Shown: piece by piece, positions 1 to 11,673 of the stretch | How positions within the stretch are numbered: the stretch's first letter is position 1 | Layout of the letters: every line of letters begins with the position of its first letter | Origin: Podocnemis expansa | Lineage: Eukaryota > Chordata > Testudines > Podocnemididae | Direction of reading: 5' to 3' | DNA: 64,000 nucleotides | NCBI GenBank assembly: GCA_007922195.1 | Contig: ML681964.1 | Coordinates: 5,164,445-5,228,444, forward strand | Program-made: the position numbers and the translations under genes | Notes under the pieces: model-generated | Seen by the model: only the letters and a program-made list of their open reading frames with translations | Told to the model about the DNA's origin: nothing | Databases searched by the model: none

Positions 1-301
1 GCCCGCAGACACCCTCAGCACCCTGGCCAGGGTGCTGAGGGGGCAGCCCTTCCTCTCAGGGTGCTTAGCACCCTGGGAGGAAGGGCACATGTTGTTTCGG
101 AACACTTTGTTCCGAAACAACATGTCCGAACAGGGCTGTTTCGAAAGCAAATGAGGTTTAAGTTGTTTCGATAGAACCATGGCCATTTCAAAACAAGCTG
201 TTTGCTTGTTTCGAAATGGCCGTGCGTCATGTGGCCATGGCACTTCTTATTTCGAAACAACCCCTGTTGTTTTGAAATAAGAAGTGTGTGTGGCCATACC
301 C
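1..301. mobile_element. MITE, TTTCGAAA-palindrome type (copy A1, cut by window edge)
   Basis: The right end reads GTGTGGCCATACCC, a variant of the terminal motif shared by eight other elements here. The interior is a chain of palindromes built on TTTCGAAA and its one-step variants TTTTGAAA and TTTCAAAA. Two GC-rich hairpins sit near the left edge: a 22-bp palindrome around 18-39, and a longer one spanning about 50-93. The left end lies outside the window. There is no transposase; the short reading frames are products of the palindromes. Class (3-bp target site, Harbinger-like) is inferred from the better-preserved copies. Confidence 0.75.
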
Positions 302-1373
302 TCAGAGTAGGCCAACCTCTTTTAGTGTAGAATCACGTCAAAGATAAACTTGTTTCTTTCCCTCATCAGTGCTGGAACTAGTACATAAAGGGTTGTACTT
401 TCCTTTAATCCTAGCAGTACTTATTAATGATCAAGTGGAAAATGTCATCTTTGGAGTGTTTTAATTTTTAAATTATACCAGAAGGCAAGAACACAAGTTA
501 AAACTGCAGCAGGAGGTAGCAAGCTTAATGAGATGGGAAGAAAATATAATAACTGTGGTTTAACATAGATAGCTGTAAGATCTGGGGAAAAAGAATTACC
601 AAAATAGCAGTAATGCCACTAAATACTTGTGAGAAACTGTAGATAATCAGTTAGATGACAAGTGAGTTAATGGTTTAGAGTGTGGTATCTAAAGCCTAGA
701 CAGCAAAGTAGATGTTGGGGAGAGGAGAGTTAAAAAAACTCAAACTGATATATGTCACTGGGAAGGAAGAGATGATTATGAAAGACATCCTGATAGTCAA
801 ATAGGAGCAGATACATCAGGCATTGTATGTCTCCCCGTGTTTGACATTTCCTCTGATAGCAGTTGCTGGGATGGCTGTCGCAACCAGGTGTCTAACATGG
901 CACTCCCAAATGGCAAGCAAGGACCACAACACTGGCTGCACCTGTCTTCACCATCAGTCTTTTCTCTGCAAAGTTAAAACACTGAGGCCAGTCACAAAAC
1001 TACTTTAAGTGCTGCTACAGATTTTATCTCCTTGACACACACAGTGGCTGCTGTAAAATGTGCCTATATAATGAATGGACAACAAAATGAATGCTAATAA
1101 GAAGTCCAGTCTTTTCTGTCAGCAAAGAGCACCTTGTGATAACTTCAACTCATTTCAGTAATCATCATTGAGTTCTGAAGACAGGTGGGCCAAAAATATC
1201 TTGGTTTAACTCTGTTGAAACTGATGTCCTTCCATAAGGATGAATTTGATCCAATATGTCCAAAAGGGAAGACATTCTCTATTCTCATAAATGAGACCTA
1301 CTATGCTAGAGGAAAACACTGGGGAGGGGGGGGAAGAAGAGCTAGAAGGGAAATAAGTGAGGTCCCTTCCAAC

Positions 1374-1400
1374 CTTATTCTATTCTATTCTATTCTATTC
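1374..1400. repeat. (ATTCT)n microsatellite
   Basis: About five tandem ATTCT units, followed by an inverted GAATAGAAT that could pair with them. Confidence 0.9.
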
Positions 1401-1928
1401 TGAATAGAATATGTGGCATGATGTGAAAACTGTGTAATTCTCTCTTATGCTCTATATAATTCAATTCAAGATCTAATCAGATTTTATTGGACCCCATGCA
1501 AGATCCAGTTGCATATTTTTACAGATATTGATGCTGGAAATGCCATCTTTCACCAGCTTCATTATGACACATCTCTACATTCATGCCAAAATATTTCCTC
1601 TCAGGGAGCAGCTGTGCTAACACCTGTCAGAAATCATGAGGTTTTCTTTCTTTCTTTCTTTTTTTTTTTTTAACCTTTTCTCTCTGACCATTCACTACTA
1701 CAAAATCCATGCTGAAATAATAGTTTCATCTGTCCACAGAAAGTCCTGGAAGACAAACATCTAGAGAGCCGCTTTTTTTCTAATACTTAGCGTCATAGTT
1801 ATGTAATATGTTCACAGCCATTACTGAGATGCAGAAATGATGGGAAAAGAGTGTGGTGTTTCCACTGTTAGTTAATACACATGGCAATTTTTTTTTCAGC
1901 CCAGTTTGAGACCTGTATGGATTCTTTG

Positions 1929-1931
1929 TGT

Positions 1932-1966
<35 letters not shown>

Positions 1967-1968
1967 CA
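1929..1968. repeat. (TG)n(AG)n compound microsatellite
   Basis: A run of TG dinucleotides passes directly into a run of GA dinucleotides and ends in GACAGAC. Confidence 0.9.
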
Positions 1969-2156
1969 GACTGAACAATCTAATCTACATTATTTAGAGA
2001 GCTCAGTTATAAGACAAAGGTGACTATTAGTGGCATTTCATTCTTGTTAGACAACAGTTGGAATATGGAAGACTCCCCTCATTATAAAATAGTATCTAAA
2101 AACCTCTTGGAGATGGTACAAACTTGATTGAAAGTATTGACACAGGAACACCCATA

Positions 2157-2290
2157 CTGGCTATGAAGAGCCATACTGGATCAGACTGTATCTAGTCCAA
2201 TATCCTGTTCCAAATAATGACTCATAACACCTGTTTTAGAAGGAGGTGAATGGAGTCTTTTAAATGGCAGTTACAGAATAAACCTGCTTC
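2157..2290 (+). mobile_element. Old LINE-like fragment
   Basis: The phrase around 'gccatactggatcagac ... tctagtccaatatcctgt' resembles a common amniote LINE-derived repeat. Only this stretch is recognisable, and assignment to CR1/L2/L3 is not possible by eye. Confidence 0.4.
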
Positions 2291-2317
2291 CATGGTACGT
2301 TTCTTTTTAACCTCCAT

Positions 2318-2795
2318 CAGGGTCATAACTAGGCCGAGGCAACCAGGGCAAAGCCCCAGTCACCAAATTTTAGAGGGCACAGGGGACAGATCTGGCTCCT
2401 TGCAGTGCCTCGGGACAGACATGGCTCCTCACCATCCCAGCCACCATCAGAAGGCACTGGGGAGCCCCCACTGGCAGTGGGGAGCTGGATCCAACATCTG
2501 CAACCTCTAAAATTCAATACCTGGGGCTTCCAGTGGTGCCTGGGGCTCCCTGCTGCCTTCTGGTGGTGGCTGGGGACAGATCCAGTTCCCTGCCACCTCA
2601 GCCGCTGCAGGAAGGCAGCAGGGAGCCGGATCCGTCCCCAGCCACCACCAGAAGGCAATGGGGAGCCCAGCCGCTGCAAGAAGGCAGCTGGGTTGGGTGG
2701 AGGCCTGAGTTGGATTGAGGACAGGGTCGGGGGATGGCTCCTTCGGGGTTGCTTGCCAGGGGCACCAGAACTGCTAGTTCTGGCACTGACCCTCA
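2318..2795. mobile_element. hAT-like non-autonomous DNA transposon
   Basis: The left end CAGGGTCATAACTAG mirrors a right end containing CTAGTTCTGG...TGACCCT, giving imperfect terminal inverted repeats of the CAGGG hAT type. The interior is GC-rich with repeated motifs such as 'ccaccagaaggca'. It yields long frames on both strands (for example 2329-2796 minus, 2405-2839 plus) that are low-complexity and not genes. I found no convincing target-site duplication. Confidence 0.55.
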
Positions 2796-4188
2796 TTAAT
2801 TATTTGTGTTATGCCCCAAAGAAGCACATGGGTTTATAATCTGCTGTGAACAAATTAGAATAAATGGCAAAATGTGGTGTGTGGCAATGGGAAAATAGCA
2901 CTGAGAGCCCAGTGTTTGTGCTGGGAAAGTATTTGATAACCAAAACCTTGAGTAAACTATTTTCTGCTTACCCGTACTATTTACTCTTTCTTAAACCTTT
3001 GGTGGTTTTTTGTTTGCTTGTGATTTTTTAATCTTTATTCTTGTAGTAGTAACTAAAATTAACAGAGATACTAGAATACGACATAACATGAAGTGATTGA
3101 TGAAAAATTTTAGACAGAGAGTGTGCAGCTTGGATTAAAAGAGAAAATATGGTGGGATACGATGATAGTGTACAAATATTTGATGTGGTAGGATCAGAGA
3201 AAGCAAAATAGTTCCCCCACACTTCAGTGGGTTAAATCAGGCTAGATATTCTTTAAAGTAAGAAAAGAAAGTTCAAATTAGGTAAAGGGGAAAAATTAGT
3301 CTTAAGAAAAATCTATCAAGGCATGGAATTAATTGCCTCACAAAGTCACTGCGGTACCATCGGAGGACAGCAGAATAAAAGATGATAAATCTTAGAATCT
3401 GTGTAGAGGAAGAGCCTGCTCCAGGTAGACTGAATGACCATATCACCCATACTTCTACAGCTATTTTAGGTCTAAAACAATTGGAAGTTACTTTCAGTTA
3501 ACCTGAATCTTAGCAAAACTTGACGCAGTTCCTGAACATTCTCACAAAACCACTGCCTTCCATAGTTAATGGGTTGGAAAAAGGAAATAGCACAGACAGG
3601 CAGAAAATAACTTACTCAGCATTATGGCTATCATAAACTTTCCAAGTGCAAACACTAGGCTCTCAGTGCTATTTTCATATTGTCATATGTCACAGTTTGC
3701 CATTTATTCTAATTTGCTCAGAACAGATCAGCACATTTGTGTCATCAGTAATCAGATTAAACAGGTGTGGGTTTTAGCTCACTTAATGGGCAATAATATG
3801 ACTAATACCACAGCAGTAGAGTAAGAGGCTATTTTATTTTGTGGTTCCACTTGCTAATATGAAGATTTGCTTATATATTTTTTCTGTATGCTTTTCCACT
3901 TATGCAGAAGCACAGTGGTTCTTCCCTTGCCGTATCTTTCATGAGTTGGTGAGTATTTTACTGACCTTTTCGGAAAACACTCTAATTTCCATTTTACCAC
4001 ATCTTTCCTTTTGATTACATTAAATGTTTTGCACTATATCATAGGGGAAAAGATCTTCAGTAATAACAGTAAATGTGTAACAGGTTTTACCAGTTTGCTA
4101 AGGTCCTTAGGTTCTACATGGTGCTTTCGAAGGCAAATTCCTCTAGTAACTCAAAGTGCTTTAGTTAAGTTTCTTAACTCCTCTGTAA
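2796..4188. other. No gene seen; contains a distant inverted match
   Basis: AT-rich. Positions 2851-2871 and 3696-3716 are exact reverse complements over 21 bp, with further similarity extending the match to about 45 bp. Nothing else is recognisable. Confidence 0.6.
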
Positions 4189-4842
4189 GGGTATATCTAC
4201 ACTGGAGCCTTAGGTCAACTTAACCTCCCTTAAGCCAAGGAACTTCAGGTCCAAACTAGGCTTGTATTAAGTCAACTTAAGCACTTGCTTACGTTGACTT
4301 AATAACACATGCTTTCAAGGTCAACGTAAGCCTTACATTGACCTAGCAGCCAGGGCCCAAGCTCAGGCCCTGCCCCACTCTGGGGCTGCAATCTGGCCCT
4401 GGGGCCTGATCTGGCTTCTGCCACCACTGGCAATGGGTCGGAGCTGTATCCAGCCCCAAGCCGCTTGCCACAGGTGTGGTAGGAGGCTTGGAGGTGGTTC
4501 CTATTGCAGGTGGCAGGTGACTTGGAGCCTGATTCAGCTCCAAGTCACCTGCTGGCAGCAGCAGGAGCCAGCTCCGAGGCCCCTGCTGCCTGTGGCAAGC
4601 AGCTCAGGGCTGAATCCGTCTCTGAGCCTCCTGCTGGCAGTGGCAGGAACCAGATTGGGCCCTGTGGCCAGATTGGGACCCCAGAGCTGGATTGAGCCCC
4701 GCAGCTGGGCAGGGGGCAGGGGCTGGGCCTGGGCCTGGGTTATGTCTATCAGTGTAGACATACCCTTAAGTCAGCTTCACAAGGTTGACTTGAAGTTGAC
4801 CTCATTAAGTCACTTTAAGAGATCCCCAGTGTAGACATAGCC
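4189..4842. mobile_element. MITE, AAGTYGACTT type with GC-rich core (copy B1)
   Basis: The ends are GGGTATATCTACACT and AGTGTAGACATAGCC. They are flanked by a 3-bp duplication TAA (4186-4188 and 4843-4845). Each end carries several AAGTCAACTT / AAGTTGACTT palindromes; the centre (about 4350-4735) is GC-rich and codes nothing recognisable. It is the same subfamily as 23763-24333, which lies in the opposite orientation, including the extra inner copy of the terminal motif near 4755. The 3-bp duplication fits a PIF/Harbinger-like mechanism. Confidence 0.8.
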
Positions 4843-4845
4843 TAA

Positions 4846-5514
4846 GATAAGTACTGTATGGAATACAGTGATCAGTTTACCTGTTGCTAAGATGAAATGG
4901 AGCATTTCTTTAACAGTGCATAGCAATTCTGCCCAGCGTTTAGAACAGGAAGCAGAAAATACCACACAATTGAAACTATGGGGAGAATTGAAATAAGCAA
5001 AATATAACTTCTCAGGTTAAAATTTGGCCAGACACCAGATTTGACAAACTTATTCCTATTAAAGTTGTATAGAGGCATCTCTTTCCACAGGTGGGAAGAG
5101 CCTCAGGTTACTGTCTCACCCAGATGTATCCTTGGCCTACAGTGCTGCTCTTAAAATCAGTTTAGCTAAGATCATCTGATTTTTCTTTTTTAAGGCACAC
5201 AGAACAAAAAATAGCTGATGTTTGTGGGGTTTTGCTGACATTCCCACCCCATATTTCTGTGAATGTGTATCTGTGTAGATCTGCATTATACATGTACAAC
5301 TAAGTGTGTATATGTTAGGTATGTGCAGAGTGATTATTATGATGTAGGCTGAATTGTGTGCATCCTCTGAAAATCAGGCCACTCAGAGGTGCCTGGAATT
5401 GTGCATCTAAAATCACTATAGATTTTTAAAAATCTAAACCATTTCTTTGTATGTGTGTGAGGAGAGTACAATTTTTTTTAAAAAATATCAAAACTAATGA
5501 ATAATGATAGCTGG
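4846..5514. other. No gene seen
   Basis: AT-rich sequence with short frames only; no repeat or exon signal recognised. Confidence 0.6.
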
Positions 5515-5522
5515 ACAGAAGA

Positions 5523-5835
5523 CAGGAGCGTCACTGCCCCGGGAAAAGATGCTGGGCACAGGCACGGGCCATGCCCCCTGGCTGAGACCCCGTCCCCCCG
5601 GCTCCGATTCCTCACCCAGGCCTGCTCCATCCTCGGGCTCCTCCCCCTGCCAGCGTGGTCCTGAATTCCCAGCTGGGGATGGGCCAGGCAAGGCAGGGGC
5701 CGCCATGGGTGGTTAGACCCCAGATCTCCATCCAGGGATGGGCCCAGGAGAGGCAAGGGCTACCCTGACACTTGGGGCACTGGGTCTAGGACTTGGGGCA
5801 CGTGCCCTGTGTGCCAAGTGCCAGCAATGCCGCTG
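5523..5835. mobile_element. hAT-type MITE with perfect 8-bp target duplication
   Basis: Flanks are an exact 8-bp direct repeat, ACAGAAGA at 5515-5522 and 5836-5843. The termini CAGGAGCGTCACTG and the reverse complement of CAGCAATGCCGCTG are imperfect inverted repeats. The GC-rich interior accounts for the 70-92-codon frames on both strands. Both the duplication length and the CAG terminus fit hAT. No transposase is present. Confidence 0.8.
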
Positions 5836-5843
5836 ACAGAAGA

Positions 5844-8566
5844 TGAAGAAGAATGATGAGGAGTTGTTGGAAAATCAAAATTGGGGAGCTGCCATGCTTT
5901 TACATTTATGTCCAAGGCCCAAGAATGGCTGATTCCTGATGGTAGGAGACGACAGAAGGAGTTAACACATTTTCCGGAATAATGGCTTTAAAGATTCAGA
6001 AAAAGAAAATTCTCTGAGGAGGAGTAATGTGCCATTCAAGTATAATTCAGAAATAATCGGTTACAAAGTGGGGGGAAAAGAATAAAAGATGAAAATTGCA
6101 TATATTAAGAGACTGTTTAACAGAATCACAAATTCTTTCTTGTCAGGGAGGCTCAGATGTTTAGGCTGCAGATGGAAGATGTTAGAAAAACCTTTACTCT
6201 TCTAATTGATAAGACACTTTACTATAGTATCAGTTAGGAATACAAGCCTTGTAGATCTAATGTATGTTTTCTCTAAAATACAAATGTGTAATGAAGATAG
6301 CAGTCTCCAAGATTCTGTAACAAGGCTTCATTAGTATGACTTGTGGGTCATAGTAATGAAATGTTGCAGGATTTTGCAAAACCTATGAAAAGAAGTTGGC
6401 AGATTACCAACTCAGAACTGTGTGTGTGTGAATGTTGGTTCACCAAAAGAAAAATAAAATATACAATTCCAGAACATGCATTCTTCTTTTGGGGGAGATA
6501 TTGGGAAGAAGGAAAATGGTCGTAGAGGCTGTGCAGAATTATTTTTCCCTGAATTATTTTAATATGATAAGATGTTCCTTGACTCCTTTTTTAGTGGCAC
6601 TTTCTGCTCTGAACCCTGGTTATAATTATGCTGATAGAAGAAAAGCTTTGATAAAAAATGGGACAGTATCCATATAAAATTTCAAGATTCAAAGTTTCCT
6701 ACTGGTTTTGTGACAAAAAGAGTATGCGAGTACCAGCTGTTAGGAAGTTTTGACAAAATACTTTGTTATATATAATACATCATTCTACTCTTCTATGAGT
6801 AGCTCTGGGGAAAAAAAAAACCTAGCTGCAGGTTCTTCAAACTCAGCTCTATACCAGTGAGAGAGAATGTTGGAGCTAAAGTCACGAAGTCAGATACACA
6901 ATAATCATTACTATACACCACTGAGCTGTAGCGACTTTCTATTTTCAGGTTTTTCATTCCCATACAAGTGACATGTCTCAGCCTAGTGAGGACTTACTTC
7001 TTGTAAGCAATCACGCCCTCTTTTATGCATTGTTCCTGATTATGCTGTTGTCAAATAAATGAAATTTCACATGCAGTTCAGGGGTTGTTTTTATGTTGCT
7101 AACCTGTTTAAATTTACAATTTTGCATTTTTTTCTAAAAAAAATTTTGATTTTTAATACACAGAATCCAAATTCTGATAGTTACCTAGAAAAGGTAATGT
7201 ACATTTCATAGGCGGTAAATAGTGCCCTCCAAACAAAACATTGGGCTGTTTTTTCTGGTGAGATTCGAATGAACAAACTTGCATATGATACAAGCACCTT
7301 GCAATAAACATATTGCCTTTGGGTTTAAATTGTTACAGATTTTAGCATATAAATAATTACTCAGTACAATCAGGGTAATTCAATGGTGAGGATTTTATAC
7401 AGAAAAGGGGAATACGTTTCTGTATAATTATAGATAAGAATTCGGCTAAAGACACAAGATACAGTCAATGATGCCTAAACATAGCACGTCGCCAAAAATA
7501 ACATAGTTGAGGATACTTTCAAAAGTCTAGTTGTTATTTGTACTTGTAAAAATTGAGTCTCCATGAGCAGTCAGACACACAAATTTGCAGTCATAAGAAA
7601 TTGTAGGCACTGTCAGGTGTTGAATAATGTTATCATCACTTATTTAATCTACAACAGTACACAATTCCTTTGAATTCTGGATGTGGAATGCAAGCCATTT
7701 TAAAGCATTTGGACATCATGTCTGGTTAGTTAGGCCTCAATTTATATTACACATAAATCCTTGCCCTAGTATCCTATATTAGCGCCTTTTCTTCTCTACC
7801 TCATGTTGAAATAAAGTGACATCTGGTGGAACTGACAAGGTTGTTGTCATGCCCTATGCTTACACGCTTATATATCCTCGCTTATTTGTTCCTATAATTT
7901 GAAAAACATTTTATTTACCAGCGCTACTTCACCCTGGAAGAAGAGTCTAGGTGGGAGGCCAGTAGGTTACAAACTGCCTGTATAAGTAAACTTAGTCTGT
8001 CCCCACGCTCCAGCATTTGCATCTCGCACTTTTCCACACTGATGTGGATGGGTAGATAAGGTATGTAGTAGATATATTTCCTTTTCAAAAGGATAAATTT
8101 CTTTTAATTTATCTATATTTTGTTGGGGATATTATTGCTGCTATTTTATGACATCAGATTTACCTTTATTCTGACAGCAATAGAGAAATACCCATAAACT
8201 ACAACATGATTTAGGCTATTTGTGACTGTTACAGGTGGAAAGCTCTGTAGAAAAAGTTTGATTTAATTGCTTTCCAAAGATTGCACATTCCCACAAATTT
8301 CTGGTTATGTGGAGAGTGTTTTTTTTTTATTTCCCATCACAATGATCTGAAAAACCATTATTAAACTAGAAGGTATAGGAAACAACCATAACAAGAAGTT
8401 TCCAATATTATATTTTATTAAGACCTTTTACTTGCAGTGAAAGAAAACAGAATAGGAGACAGGGGACATTTGAACTTGGAAACTGCAGTCACAAAAACAA
8501 ATACCCATCGCATGAGCTTCTATCCATTAACATGACAACTGTGCTGAGCAAACCTCACAAGACTTG
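5844..8566. other. No gene seen; AT-rich intergenic or intronic DNA
   Basis: About 2.7 kb without recognisable repeat ends or a frame over 81 codons. The frame at 6432-6677 (+) matches nothing I know and has no splice or promoter support. Confidence 0.6.
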
Positions 8567-8845
8567 GGGTATGTCCACATGTAGCTTTTAAATCGAAACA
8601 ACAACCATTGTTTTGATTTAAAAGTTGTCATGTCCAAATGACGTTTTTTTATTTTGAAATGATGAGCCCTATCATTTCGAAATAATGAACCTTATTTTGA
8701 AATAGTAAAACCTAGGCTGAAATTGAAATAGCCGTTAATTGAAAATAGTTGTTTTGAAATAATGCCGTTCTGATGTGTTATTTTGAAATAACCATTATTT
8801 CAAATTAACAGTTTTGCCCTTCTGCTTCTCAGGGTGCCTTCTTTT
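8567..8845. mobile_element. MITE, TTTCGAAA type, truncated (copy A2)
   Basis: It starts with GGGTATGTCCACATG and continues through palindromes on TTTCGAAA and TTATTTCGAAATAA variants. It reaches the 'ctcagggtgcctt' motif that opens the GC core in copies at 1-301 and 27398-28553. No right-hand terminal motif follows, so this copy has lost its right half. Many palindrome centres read TG or CA instead of CG. Confidence 0.65.
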
Positions 8846-9778
8846 TTCTATATATTAGGTGGGGGCATGGCCCAGGGAGGTGTTCACATCCGAGATTTTG
8901 TTTCAGCTCCATCATTATCTTGGAAATTCAAAGGTTCTCAGTATTATCCTAAATGGAACAACAAGAAAAAACTGCTAAAGAAGTCAATGGACATTAGGTG
9001 CCTCCTCACTATACATTTGAAAATCTTACTCAACCTCTTCCCCCCTTTCTTCTGAAATTCAGAATAGGTTTGGTTCAGTTCAAATTTTGTCAGAAGAGTC
9101 AGCTACCAGCAATACTTATTTTACCTGGGTAGCTTCATTGAAAACCAACTCCTTGAACTGCACCCAGAAAACAGCTGGCAGCCAATGCTTTCGTCAGTTA
9201 TCAATTCCCCTAATTTGCTATGTCCATGCATGCATGATGTGAAGTGTACCAAATGCTAGGTCATTGTGTTGTCAGAGAGGACTCATCCAATTGTTCCCAA
9301 AGAACTTCCTTGGAAGCTCCTTAGGAGTAATTGTTTGAGTCCCCTCTGACATTACAATGGCCTAGGAGTCTTGGCATGGCACAGACATGTACCTTATTGT
9401 AGCTGCATACCTCATTGTAATCCATTGAGGCAAAATGGCTGAGAATTTAAAAATTGTACAGTAACAGCCAATGAAACCCAAGGATGGTTCACTCTGGTGA
9501 CACAGCTGCCACTTTGGAACCTGTCAAAATTATGAAGTTCTTAGCTGTGCTTTCAGCTGTTTCTAATATTTTATACTGAGTCTTCAGACAATGGTATGTG
9601 ACGCTCACTTGGGGAAGAAACCATGAAAAATCTGAAAGGTTACATGAAGGATGTGAACTACCAAGGAAAAGTTTTAGCTAACCATAGAACTTTTGCAAAA
9701 AATTCTGTAATTAAAGTGGTATTAATCAATTAAAATAAAACCACATTTCATAAATTCCCTTTTGATTTTCCCCTGTCA
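8846..9778. other. No gene seen
   Basis: AT-rich sequence up to the 3' end of the CR1 element. No repeat or exon recognised. Confidence 0.6.
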
Positions 9779-9965
9779 TAGAATCATAGAATCATAGGGT
9801 TGGAAGGGACCTCATAGGTCATCTAGTCCAACCCCCTGCCAGAGGCAGGACCACTCCTACGACATCATCCCAGTCATGGTTTTGTCCAGCCGGGCCTTAA
9901 ACACTTCCAAAGATGGAGACTCCACCACCTCCCTTGGCAGCTCATTCCAAGGCTTCACCACTCTC
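9779..9965 (-). other. CR1 3' UTR and tail repeats
   Basis: This holds the conserved 'ggttggaagggacct ... ctagtccaacccc' block. It ends, on the minus strand, in tandem ATTCTATGA units, the 3' sequence CR1 uses for priming. Confidence 0.9.
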
Positions 9966-10505
9966 CTAGTAAAAAAAGTTTTTTCTAATATCCAGCCTCG
10001 ACCTCCCTAACCGCAACTTGAGACCATTGCTCCTCATTCTGTCCCCTGTTATTACCGAGAACAGTCGAGCTCCATCTTCCTTAGAGCATCCCTTCAAGTA
10101 GTTGAAGGTTGCTATCAAATCCCCCCTCAATCTTCTCTTCTGCAGACTAAATAAGCCTAATGCTTTCAGTCTTTCCTCATAGGGCTTGTGCTCCAGCCCT
10201 TTAATCATTTTGGTTGCCCTCCTCTGAACTCTCTCTAGCATGTCCGTGTACTTTTTGTAGTGGGGAGCCCAAAACTGAACACAGTATTCTAGATGTGGCC
10301 TTACCAGTGCAGAATAGAGGGGAATGAGCACATCCCTTGATCTGCTGGTAATACTTCTTTTGATGCAGCCCAGTATGCCACTGGCCTGTTTGGCAGCAAG
10401 AGCACACTGCTGACTCATATCTAGCTTCCCATCCACCATGACTCCCAGGTCCTTTTCTACACTGCTGCTACTTAGCTGAATGTTTCCCAGCCTGTAGCGG
10501 TGCAT
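9966..10505 (-). pseudogene. CR1 ORF2, C-terminal domain
   Basis: A 179-codon open piece continuing the reverse transcriptase protein past the in-frame TGA at 10515-10517. Motifs typical of the CR1 C-terminus are visible: [16 protein letters not shown] near residue 17, [20 protein letters not shown] near 68, [15 protein letters not shown], and [16 protein letters not shown]. The frame is unchanged across the TGA, so a single nonsense change separates it from the piece at 10515-11513. The methionine at 10503-10505 is internal, not a real start. Confidence 0.93.
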
Positions 10506-10514
10506 GGGGTTTTT

Positions 10515-11513
10515 TCATCCCACATGCAGGATTTTATACTTGTCCTTATTGAACCTCATAAGATTTCTATTGGCCCACTGTGCCAATTTATCTAGGTCTC
10601 CCTGAATCCTGTCCTTGCCCTCCAACGTGTCTACTGGTCCCCCCAGCTTGGTGTCATCTTCAAACTTACTGAGAATGCAGTCTATTCCATCATCCAGATC
10701 ATTGATGAAAATGTTGAACAGAACAGGCCCCAGGACTGACCCCTGGGGCACACCACTCGTGACTGGCTGCCAGCTGGACATGGAATGATTGATTCCTACA
10801 GGCTGAAACCATTGATCTAGCCAGTTTTCTATCCACCTTATAGTCCACCTATCCAACCCATACTTCCTTAATTTGCCAATGAGAATGTTGTGGGAAACTG
10901 TATCAAAAGCCTTGCTAAAATCAAGGTATAGGACATCAACGGTTCTTCCTGCATCCAGAAAACCAGTCATTTGATCATAGAAGGAGATGAGATTGGTCAG
11001 GCATGATTTACCCTTGGTAAATCCATGCTGACTGTGCCTGATCACTTTATTTTCCTCTAAGTATTTGAGGATGGATTCTTTGAGATTCTGCACCATAATT
11101 TTTCCAGGGATTGAGGTGAGGCTGACTGGTCTATAATTCCCCGGATCCTCCTTTTTCCCTTTTTTGAAAATAGGCACTATATTTGCTTTTATCCAATCCT
11201 CTGGCACCTCCCCCGTTCTCCACGAGTTTTGAAAGATAATGGCCAGCGGTGTTGCTATCTCATTGGCCAAGTCCCTTAGCACTCTTGGATGCAGTTTGTC
11301 TGGCCCCAAGGACTTGTGCACATCCAGCTTCTTTAAGCAGTCCCTAACCTGACCTTCCATCACCAAGGGCCTATCTTCTTCTCTCCCATCTGCCACACCC
11401 ATGGTAGTGCGCTGGGAGCTGACCCTGCCTCTGAAAACTGAAGCAAAAAATGCATTGAGCACTTCAGCTTTTTCCTCACCCTCTGTCACAAGGATGCCTG
11501 CCCTATTCAGCAA
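10515..11513 (-). pseudogene. CR1 ORF2, reverse transcriptase domain
   Basis: A 332-codon open segment with the ordered motifs of a non-LTR reverse transcriptase: [33 protein letters not shown] followed by [42 protein letters not shown], and [20 protein letters not shown]. The catalytic box reads FEDDTKLGG. The acidic pair is kept, but the residue before it is Glu where the family has a small or aromatic residue. The annotated methionine is arbitrary, since the true protein enters from the endonuclease piece upstream through a frameshift between about 11513 and 11674. It ends at a TGA (10515-10517) that is in frame with the C-terminal piece. Confidence 0.95.
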
Positions 11514-11673
11514 GGGGCCTACACTATCCCTGATCCACTTCTTGTTATTACATACTTGTAGAACCCCTTCTTATTATCCTTTACATCCCTCGCTAGCCGC
11601 AGCTCCATTTGTCCTTTGGCCTTTCTGATTTTATCCCTGCAGGCCCTAGCAATATCTTTATATGCCTCCTTGG

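Larger units (their letters stand above)
302..2156. other. No gene seen; AT-rich DNA with simple repeats
   Basis: Reading frames are all shorter than 75 codons and match no family I recognise. A T-run with TTTC units lies at about 1642-1672. The two microsatellites are listed separately. Confidence 0.6.

Noticed and set aside
2329..2839. Long frames on both strands
   Set aside because: They lie in the low-complexity interior of a hAT-like element.
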